Below, one piece after another: positions 58,775 through 64,000 of a DNA stretch of 64,000 bases. The notes beneath the pieces were generated by a model, which had not been told where the DNA came from, did not search any database, and was given only the letters and a program-made list of their open reading frames with translations. Every line of letters begins with the position of its first letter. Position 1 is the stretch's first letter. The stretch comes from BAIKAL-G1 sp943369525 (GTDB taxonomy: Bacteria > Cyanobacteriota > Cyanobacteriia > PCC-6307 > Cyanobiaceae). The stretch lies in the NCBI GenBank assembly GCA_943369525.1, contig CALRNL020000004.1:124001-188000 (forward strand), written 5' to 3'. The position numbers and the translations under genes were made by a program.

Positions 58775-58939
58775 ATGGCTAGCCAGCGTTCGCCCCACTG
58801 GGTCAATAGCCGGGTGTTGTTGGAAGCAATCGAGCGCTACGAGCAGGGACGGCTTGCCCGGCCCCTGCAGCTCTGGCTTCAGGCTCTTTTAGAGATCGAC
58901 CCCCAGGACCCGCCGGCCCCTCCCAACCCCCCGGGCTGA
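58775..58939 (+). CDS. Tiny hypothetical protein, 54 residues
   Basis: ATG at 58775, stop at 58937-58939. The product is MASQRSPHWVNSRVLLEAIE, RYEQGRLARPLQLWLQALLE, IDPQDPPAPPNPPG: a helical core with a Pro-rich tail. The core shows a helix-like heptad pattern. No family is recognised. It ends 39 bases before the larB stop on the opposite strand. Confidence 0.48.
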   Translation: MASQRSPHWVNSRVLLEAIERYEQGRLARPLQLWLQALLEIDPQDPPAPPNPPG

Positions 58940-58978
58940 GGCTGGTTGCTTAACGGAGAGCGTCCGAACCAGCCAAGC

Positions 58979-59728
58979 TCAATCTCCTGGACTCTGCAGG
59001 ATCCGCAGGGCGGCCATGGCGGCGCCGTAGCCGTTGTCGATATTCACCACGCTCAGCCCCGGGGCGCAGCTGGCCAGCATTCCCATCAAGGCCGCCTGGC
59101 CGCCGGCACTCACCCCATAGCCCACGCTCACGGGCACACCAATCACCGGCTGGGGCATGAGGCCAGCCAGCACCGTGGGCAGGGCCCCTTCCATGCCGGC
59201 GCAGGCAATGAGTACCCGCGCGTTGCGTAGGTTTTCCAGCTGGTCCAGCAGCCTCTGCAGCCCCGCCACGCCCACATCGAGCACCAGCTCACAGGCGATG
59301 CCATGGCAGTGGAGGGCCAGCTGGGCTTCGGCCGCCACGGCCAGGTCGCTGCTGCCTCCGCCCAGCACGACCACCCGCCCCCTCTGGGGATCGGCAGCGG
59401 GTATGGGCCCCCTGGTGAGGCAGCGGGCCTGGCGGTGGTGCATTAGGGCCTGGCCCGCCTGGGGGCCTTGGGCCAAAAGCGCAGCCACGGCTTCCGCCTT
59501 GGCCGGATCGACCCGGGTCGCCAGGCCTAGTTCCGAGGCGGCCTGCAGTTGCTCCAAGACCAGGGCGATCTGCTCAGCGCTCTTGTGTTCGCCCCAGATC
59601 GCCTCCACCATGCCGAGGCGGCGGCGGCGATCGAGATCGAGCCGCACGGAGCCAGCGAGCATCTCCGGTGCACCTGGGCTAGGGGGGGCTGGCAGGGTCC
59701 CGTCCACGGGGCCAGCAGGAATCAGCAT
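58979..59728 (-). CDS. larB: LarB, pyridinium-3,5-biscarboxylic acid synthase (nickel-pincer cofactor)
   Basis: 249 residues. The LarB domain is related to PurE: VRLDLDRRRRLGMVEAIWGE, VVVLGGGSSDLAVAAEAQLA, LVLDVGVAGLQRLLDQLENL, IACAGMEGALPTVLAGLMPQ, and PVIGVPVSVGYGVSAGGQAA. It carboxylates nicotinic acid adenine dinucleotide in synthesis of the nickel-pincer cofactor of lactate racemase. No larC, larE or larA lies nearby, as in many cyanobacteria where larB stands alone. It is the last gene of the era-trmD-ispF run. Confidence 0.93.
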   Translation of the reverse strand: MLIPAGPVDGTLPAPPSPGAPEMLAGSVRLDLDRRRRLGMVEAIWGEHKSAEQIALVLEQLQAASELGLATRVDPAKAEAVAALLAQGPQAGQALMHHRQARCLTRGPIPAADPQRGRVVVLGGGSSDLAVAAEAQLALHCHGIACELVLDVGVAGLQRLLDQLENLRNARVLIACAGMEGALPTVLAGLMPQPVIGVPVSVGYGVSAGGQAALMGMLASCAPGLSVVNIDNGYGAAMAALRILQSPGD

Positions 59729-59731
59729 TGA

Positions 59732-60265
59732 TCAGCCTCGCAGGGCTGGTTCGCCAGGCACCGGCGCTGGCGGCTGGCTGGCTAGGGAACCCAGGGGCTC
59801 AAGCTCTGCTTCCGTCAGCAGCGGGAAGGGGTTGCCCGAGGCCTGGCCGGTCAACTGGCGGGCTAGGGCCTCAAAACGGTCCTGAACCCGGGTGACCTCC
59901 GCCTCAGGAATCGCTTTCCACTGGTCGCGGCTGGCCCAGCGGATCAGCAGGGTGCCCTCCTGGCGCTGGCGATCCCACAGCAGCTGGCGCTCTTGGAAGC
60001 CCGGTTGCTTGCCCAGCCAAGGTTCCCAGCTGGCCTGCTCTGCCTGCAGCCAGGCCCGGTAGTCGGCGGCGGGTACCCCCAGGCGCAGCAGTTCGACCAC
60101 CGGGGCCCCAGGGTCGAACTCGGCTGCCGCCCTGGCCCGGGGCCCGGCGGCCTGGGCAGGCGTTGGGTGACCCGGGATCAGCACAAGCAATAAAAAGCCA
60201 AGGGCCAGAACCCTAGGCAGCTCTCTCCAGGCCTGGCGCCAGCGGGGCCCAACCAAGCCGCTCAT
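59732..60265 (-). CDS. TIGR03792 family protein
   Basis: 177 residues. A signal peptide is present (ELPRVLALGFLLLVLIPGHP then TPAQAAG). The domain is VVELLRLGVPAADYRAWLQA, EQASWEPWLGKQPGFQERQL, and TLLIRWASRDQWKAIPEAEV, which match the cyanobacterial TIGR03792 pattern. It likely folds as a ferredoxin-like or antibiotic-monooxygenase-like (Dabb) domain in the periplasm or lumen. Its ATG overlaps the ispF stop (ATGA) and it ends three bases before the larB start. Confidence 0.88.
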   Translation of the reverse strand: MSGLVGPRWRQAWRELPRVLALGFLLLVLIPGHPTPAQAAGPRARAAAEFDPGAPVVELLRLGVPAADYRAWLQAEQASWEPWLGKQPGFQERQLLWDRQRQEGTLLIRWASRDQWKAIPEAEVTRVQDRFEALARQLTGQASGNPFPLLTEAELEPLGSLASQPPAPVPGEPALRG

Positions 60266-60747
60266 GGCTTTTGCAGCAGGGCCACCGCATGGCAGGCGAT
60301 GCCCTCCTCCCGGCCGGTGGGCCCCAGCTGCTCATTGGTCGTGGCCTTAACCCCCACCCGTTCGGGTTCCACCCCGAGCCGGGCAGCAATCGCCGCCCGC
60401 ATGGTGTCGATGTGGGGTTTGAGCTTGGGCCGCTCCGCCACCACCACCGCATCCACGTTGACGATGCTCCAGCCCCGTTCCGCCACCAGGGCCACTACCT
60501 GCTCCAACAGCACCAGGCTGTCGGCGCCACGCCAGCGGGGATCGTCGGGGGGGAAATACTTGCCGATGTCGCCGAGGGAGAGGGCCCCGAGCAGCGCATC
60601 CATCAGGGCGTGCACGAGCACATCGGCGTCGCTGTGGCCATCGAGCCCCAGGCCATCGGGATGCTCTAGCTGCACACCGCCAAGAATCAGGCGCCGGCCG
60701 CTCACCAGCCGGTGGATGTCGTAGCCGTTGCCGATGCGCAAATCCAT
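60262..60747 (-). CDS. ispF: 2-C-methyl-D-erythritol 2,4-cyclodiphosphate synthase
   Basis: 161-residue zinc enzyme of the MEP isoprenoid pathway. MDLRIGNGYDIHRLVSGRRL contains the metal-binding D-x-H, and LGLDGHSDADVLVHALMDAL supplies the His for Zn. GDIGKYFPPDDPRWRGADSL and VNVDAVVVAERPKLKPHIDT, then VKATTNEQLGPTGREEGIAC are all family hallmarks. It lies nine bases after the trmD stop and overlaps the TIGR03792 gene. The isoprenoid product feeds the polyprenyl synthase of 29.4 kb, but the genes are not linked. Confidence 0.97.
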   Translation of the reverse strand: MDLRIGNGYDIHRLVSGRRLILGGVQLEHPDGLGLDGHSDADVLVHALMDALLGALSLGDIGKYFPPDDPRWRGADSLVLLEQVVALVAERGWSIVNVDAVVVAERPKLKPHIDTMRAAIAARLGVEPERVGVKATTNEQLGPTGREEGIACHAVALLQKP

Positions 60748-60756
60748 CTTTGGAGC

Positions 60757-61491
60757 CTACGGCTGGGATTGCTGGATCGGGGCTGGTCCCGATTCCGCCT
60801 CCAGCCAGCGGGCATAGAGGTCTGCACGTCGTTCCCTAGTCCGTTTTTTCTGTTGTTCTGCGCGCCAACGGGCGATGGCCCCATGGTCGCCGGAGCGCAG
60901 CACCTCGGGCACTTCCTGGCCCCGGAAGTTGGCAGGCCGGGTGTAATGGGGATGTTCGAGTAGCAGGCTGGTGTGGCTTTCCTCCTCTAGGGAGGCCGCG
61001 GTGCCGACCGTGCCTTCTAGCAGCCGAACGACTCCGTTGATGATCACCATGGCGGGCAATTCGCCTCCCGTGAGCACGAAATCGCCGATCGACACTTCCT
61101 CATCGGCCAGGGGGCGGATGCGTTCATCGAAGCCCTCGTAGTGGCCGCACAGAAACACCAGCTGGTGGTAGTTGCTGGCCCAGCGTTTTAGGTCGTCCTG
61201 GCGCAGGGGCCGGCCCTGGGGGCTCATCAGCAAAACCCTTCGCCGCTCCAACGCCGGGATCGCTTCAAAGGCGGCATAGATCGGTTCCGGCTTGAGCACC
61301 ATGCCAGCACCGCCGCCATAGGGCTCATCGTCCACCTTGCGGTAGCGATCGAGGGCGAAATTGCGGGGGTTGTGGCAGTGAAGCTGGGCAATGCCGGCGG
61401 CGAAGGCCCGGCCGATCACCCCCAGGCCCTGGAGCGGGGCGAAGGCTTCCGGCGCCAGGGTGATCACATCAAGGCGCATGGCATTGCTCAA
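60757..61491 (-). CDS. trmD: tRNA (guanine-N1)-methyltransferase
   Basis: 244-residue SPOUT-class enzyme methylating G37 of tRNAs. MRLDVITLAPEAFAPLQGLG opens the domain. The trefoil-knot SAM site is LVFLCGHYEGFDERIRPLAD with SIGDFVLTGGELPAMVIING. RKVDDEPYGGGAGMVLKPEP is also typical. The ATG at 61491 (MSNAMRLDVITL) overlaps the phycobiliprotein-lyase stop by four bases, although MRLDV at 61479 could be the true start. Confidence 0.96.
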   Translation of the reverse strand: MSNAMRLDVITLAPEAFAPLQGLGVIGRAFAAGIAQLHCHNPRNFALDRYRKVDDEPYGGGAGMVLKPEPIYAAFEAIPALERRRVLLMSPQGRPLRQDDLKRWASNYHQLVFLCGHYEGFDERIRPLADEEVSIGDFVLTGGELPAMVIINGVVRLLEGTVGTAASLEEESHTSLLLEHPHYTRPANFRGQEVPEVLRSGDHGAIARWRAEQQKKRTRERRADLYARWLEAESGPAPIQQSQP

Positions 61492-62093
61492 GGGGCCGTG
61501 GCCGGGGCTGGCCCGTTTGCTTCTGGGGCCGGTGGCCGGGGAACCCGGCGGATTTCCGAGCTGAAGCTGGCCCTTCCGGGGCTACCACTGGCCAGCTGTT
61601 CAACGGTGGAGCGCAGCCGCAGGTTGGGCTTGGTGAACCAGATCCTTTCCCGCAGCTGTCGTTCCCCCTGCCGGATGACGAGATCCAGGCTGCCATCCGG
61701 GCCGAGAACCCAAGTGCCCGATACCCCCCCAGGGGCATCCGGTTCGGATCCAAAGCGGCCGTCAGCATGGAAATGGGCCTGTTGGATCCCCGCTTGTCCC
61801 TTCACCTCCAGGGCCAGGCCACCATGGCCATCGCCCGTGGCGGCCAGCAGGGTCACCCGCAGTTCCGCCCGCTCACTGGCATGCCAGCTGTTGTCATCGG
61901 TGGCCGCGTCGGCGGCCTCGCTGGGGTTCGGTGCCTCTGCCGGGTCCGCCCCTGCCCCCAGGTTGAAGCGACTGCGCAGGCTCAGCCAGTCGCCCGAGCA
62001 GAAGCCCAGGAAGGCCGCCAGGTCCGTTGGCGGAAAGGGTGCTGGTGCCTTCTCCTCAGGGGTTCCGTTGGTGGTCACGCTTGCGTTGGTCAA
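61488..62093 (-). CDS. CpcS/CpeS-like phycobiliprotein chromophore lyase
   Basis: 201 residues. The domain matches the S-type lyases that attach bilins to phycobiliprotein Cys: FLGFCSGDWLSLRSRFNL near the start, WHASERAELRVTLLAATGD, and the C-terminal RERIWFTKPNLRLRSTVEQL with ASFSSEIRRV. This lipocalin-fold family is diagnostic of phycobilisome-containing cyanobacteria. Which lyase it is (CpcS, CpeS or a related protein) cannot be decided from sequence alone. A low-complexity Ala/Asp insert lies between the two halves. It sits 128 bases after era. Confidence 0.8.
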   Translation of the reverse strand: MTNASVTTNGTPEEKAPAPFPPTDLAAFLGFCSGDWLSLRSRFNLGAGADPAEAPNPSEAADAATDDNSWHASERAELRVTLLAATGDGHGGLALEVKGQAGIQQAHFHADGRFGSEPDAPGGVSGTWVLGPDGSLDLVIRQGERQLRERIWFTKPNLRLRSTVEQLASGSPGRASFSSEIRRVPRPPAPEANGPAPATAP

Positions 62094-62221
62094 GGCAGCG
62101 GTGGGGGCATGGCAGTGCCCCCATTCTCTCAGTCTCCGGTGTGGGGGAGCCCCAAGGCCTTCAGCCGGTCTGGGTTTTCACCGGTAGCCCAGGGTGGTCC
62201 TTCAGCCAAAATCAACCGACT

Positions 62222-63346
62222 TCAGTCGCCCCGGTAGCCCAGTTCGGCCAGGCGGGCCGGATTGCGGCGCCAGTTTGGCACCACCTTCACGAACAGTTCC
62301 AGGTAGACCGGCCCATCGATCAACTTGACCATCTGTTGGCGGGCGCCGCTGCCGATCTCCTTGAGCATGGAGCCGCCCTTGCCGATCAGGATTCCCTTCT
62401 GGCTGCTGCGCTCCACCAGCACCGTGGCCAGGATCGCCGTGCGCGGCCCGTCCTCCACGATCCGGTCGATTGACACCGCCACCGAGTGGGGAATTTCCTC
62501 GCGGGTATGGCTGAGCACCTGTTCGCGGATCAGTTCGGCCAGCAGCAATTGTTCTGGCTGGTCGCTCACCGCATCGGCGGGGTAGAGGTGGGGCCCCAGG
62601 GGCAGGTCGGCGGCCACGGCAGCCAGCAGCTCCTCCGTGCCGGCGCCGCTGAGGGCGCTGATCGGATGGAGGGGCCAGGTTCTGGGGGCGGAGCTGTCCC
62701 CAGGGCCTTCTTCCGCGGTACGTCCTTCACGGCCGTCCCTACTAGCCAGCACGGAGGCCACCAGGTCCCGGTAACTGGCTTCCAAGGCCCAGGCCTTGCC
62801 GTCTGGCACCAGATCATGTTTGTTCAGGGCCACATGCACCGGCACCCGGCAGTTGCGCAGCAGCTCCACGATGAAGCCATCGCCGCGGCCGGCCAGTTCG
62901 CTGCCATCCACGAGCAACACCACCACATCCACCTCGCCGATGGCGCCCCGGGCGCTCTGCACCAGGCGCTCGCCGAGCAGGTGGTGGGGCTTGTGGATGC
63001 CGGGGGTGTCCACAAACACCAGTTGGGCCGTGGGGGTGGTGAGGATGCCGCGCAGGCGGTTGCGGGTGGTTTGGGCCACGGGCGAGGTGATCGCCACCTT
63101 TTCGCCCACCAGGTGGTTGAGCAGGGTTGATTTGCCCACGTTGGGCCGGCCGATTAGGGCCACGAAGCCGGAGCGGAAGCCCGGCGGGCTGGTGCCGAGA
63201 CTCTCCAGGCTGATCAACCGCCCCTGGCTGGCGTCGTCGAGGGCTGGGGCCTGGGCTGCAGCCGCAGCGGCTTGGTCAGATCTCTTTTGCTTCTCGGGCT
63301 TGGGTCGGTTGTCGGTGGGCAACGCCGGGTCGCGGGGTGGCTTCAT
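62222..63346 (-). CDS. era: GTPase Era
   Basis: 374-residue ribosome-assembly GTPase. G1 is VALIGRPNVGKSTLLNHLVG, G2 lies at TSPVAQTTRNRLRG, G3 is VFVDTPGIHKPHH, G4 is VHVALNKHDLVPDG, and the KH domain is near GILIGKGGSMLKEIGSGARQ, which binds 16S rRNA. Two oddities: a 48-residue N-terminal extension and an insertion (RDGREGRTAEEGPGDSSAPR) before the G5 region. The ATG at 63346 (MKPPRDPALPTDNRP) is chosen because in-frame starts further up overlap the divergent gene. It is the first gene of the run era, lyase, trmD, ispF, TIGR03792, larB. Confidence 0.96.
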   Translation of the reverse strand: MKPPRDPALPTDNRPKPEKQKRSDQAAAAAAQAPALDDASQGRLISLESLGTSPPGFRSGFVALIGRPNVGKSTLLNHLVGEKVAITSPVAQTTRNRLRGILTTPTAQLVFVDTPGIHKPHHLLGERLVQSARGAIGEVDVVVLLVDGSELAGRGDGFIVELLRNCRVPVHVALNKHDLVPDGKAWALEASYRDLVASVLASRDGREGRTAEEGPGDSSAPRTWPLHPISALSGAGTEELLAAVAADLPLGPHLYPADAVSDQPEQLLLAELIREQVLSHTREEIPHSVAVSIDRIVEDGPRTAILATVLVERSSQKGILIGKGGSMLKEIGSGARQQMVKLIDGPVYLELFVKVVPNWRRNPARLAELGYRGD

Positions 63347-63380
63347 AACCTCAACACTGACAGTTCCCCGCCCCTTTGCC

Positions 63381-63914
63381 ATGGATAGCCCCGGCGCCGC
63401 GCCGCTTGAGCCCAGCTTCCCGCAGGCCATGGAGATTGCCACCCAGTGGCTGGCCCTCTGGGAGGCGGGCGAACTTAGCGATGAGGTGCTGGCCGATCGG
63501 GTCTCGGAGCTCGTGGCGAGTCGTGATGGCGCCCGGGGCTTTTTCGTGGTCTCCCTGGCGGGCGATAGCCCCCTGATGGACCGGTTGCCTGACCAGGTGG
63601 GGATGGTGTTGCGGGCCGGGGGCGAAGCCGTGGTGGACCTGACGGTGCGCAACCTGGCCATGAGCAGCGCCATGGCCTTGCAGCACGCTCGCTCCGGCGA
63701 TGGGGCCATGCAGGCGGGCTCCGAGCGAGTTCAGGGCCGCTCCACCGAGCTCCTGCGCCTGCTAGAGCCAGGGCTTGTTAAGCAGCGTCTGGAGACCCTG
63801 CTAGCTGCCACCGCCGGCAGCGGTGAGGATGGGGCCTTCCTCGATCGTTGGGGCTACGACGCCGACCAGCGCAGCGCCATTGCGGCGGCCGTGTTGGCGG
63901 TGGCCGAGGCCTGA
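63381..63914 (+). CDS. Hypothetical protein, conserved-looking
   Basis: 177 residues, soluble and helical. It begins MDSPGAAPLEPSFPQAMEIA, then TQWLALWEAGELSDEVLADR, VSELVASRDGARGFFVVSLA, and ends in RWGYDADQRSAIAAAVLAVA. The pattern of Leu-rich helices and a conserved-looking GARGFFVVSL strand is family-like but I cannot name it. It diverges from era across 34 bases and has a clear terminator just past its stop. Confidence 0.72.
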   Translation: MDSPGAAPLEPSFPQAMEIATQWLALWEAGELSDEVLADRVSELVASRDGARGFFVVSLAGDSPLMDRLPDQVGMVLRAGGEAVVDLTVRNLAMSSAMALQHARSGDGAMQAGSERVQGRSTELLRLLEPGLVKQRLETLLAATAGSGEDGAFLDRWGYDADQRSAIAAAVLAVAEA

Positions 63915-63924
63915 TGGCCACGGA

Positions 63925-63952
63925 AAAGCGCCCTTATTGAGGGGCGCTTTCT
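63925..63952 (+). terminator. Rho-independent terminator after the last gene
   Basis: AAAGCGCCC (63925-63933) pairs perfectly over nine bases with GGGCGCTTT (63942-63950), loop TTATTGAG, followed by CT and a mixed tail. It begins 11 bases after the stop of the preceding gene. The last 48 bases of the window carry no gene. Confidence 0.88.
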
Positions 63953-64000
63953 GCAATTGCGATGCTGGTTTGATGGCCCTGGTCCCTAGGGATCCTGGGC

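Overview
The window looks like chromosomal DNA of a G+C-rich unicellular picocyanobacterium of the Synechococcus/Cyanobium type. The evidence is a psbA gene (photosystem II D1), menD and menB (the phylloquinone/naphthoquinone route of cyanobacteria), a CpcS/CpeS-like phycobiliprotein lyase, a long-chain polyprenyl diphosphate synthase, glycogen synthase, a cyanobacterial ThiE with an N-terminal extension, a threonyl-tRNA synthetase without its TGS domain, and many families largely confined to cyanobacteria (DUF2605, DUF760, DUF3611, DUF1517, DUF4336, DUF1350, TIGR03792). Genus and species cannot be fixed from the sequence alone. No rRNA, tRNA, CRISPR array, insertion sequence or prophage was seen.

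Layout. 1-4.8 kb: thrB (partial), glk, thrS and trpS on the minus strand, with a DUF2605 gene opposite. 5-7.9 kb: an RGG-rich protein, an unknown protein and a DUF697 membrane protein. 8.2-9.35 kb: psbA with a repeat-containing leader and a clear terminator. 9.4-11.7 kb: DUF4336, DUF760 and lepB. 11.8-19.4 kb: a plus-strand run of menD, menB, an L,D-transpeptidase, glgA, an unknown membrane protein and murF. 19.5-25.6 kb: a minus-strand run of glmU, an MnmC-like methyltransferase, aroA, an Rrf2-type regulator and ubiD. 25.7-30.4 kb: plus-strand comB, a nitrilase-family gene, an N-acetylmuramoyl-L-alanine amidase, murI and the polyprenyl synthase. 30.5-38.2 kb: a HAD phosphatase, a large EF-hand/Erv-ALR-like thiol oxidase, acs, DUF1350, prxQ/bcp and a DnaQ-like exonuclease.

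38.6-45.8 kb is visibly A+T-richer and has long non-coding gaps. It holds the phosphate ABC transporter genes pstC-pstA-pstB without pstS, a ribbon-helix-helix protein with a small partner gene, yccF, a Nif11-like mini-protein and a decayed arsJ remnant, and reads as an accessory phosphate/arsenate island. An unrecognised 449-residue A+T-rich gene at 47.9-49.2 kb is a second accessory insert.

49.7-64 kb returns to housekeeping genes: DUF192 with a response regulator whose receiver has lost its phosphorylation residues, nadK, pheS, surE, DUF3611, ribF, thiE-thiS, DUF1517, two tiny ORFs, then a compact minus-strand run era, phycobiliprotein lyase, trmD, ispF, TIGR03792 and larB, and finally an unknown gene with a strong terminator.

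The most promising places for something undescribed are the EF-hand/Erv fusion, the orphan 449-residue gene with an RX4H (HEPN-like) motif, the degenerate response regulator, the alternative-hairpin leader in front of glgA, and the Rrf2 gene that appears to begin at CTG.
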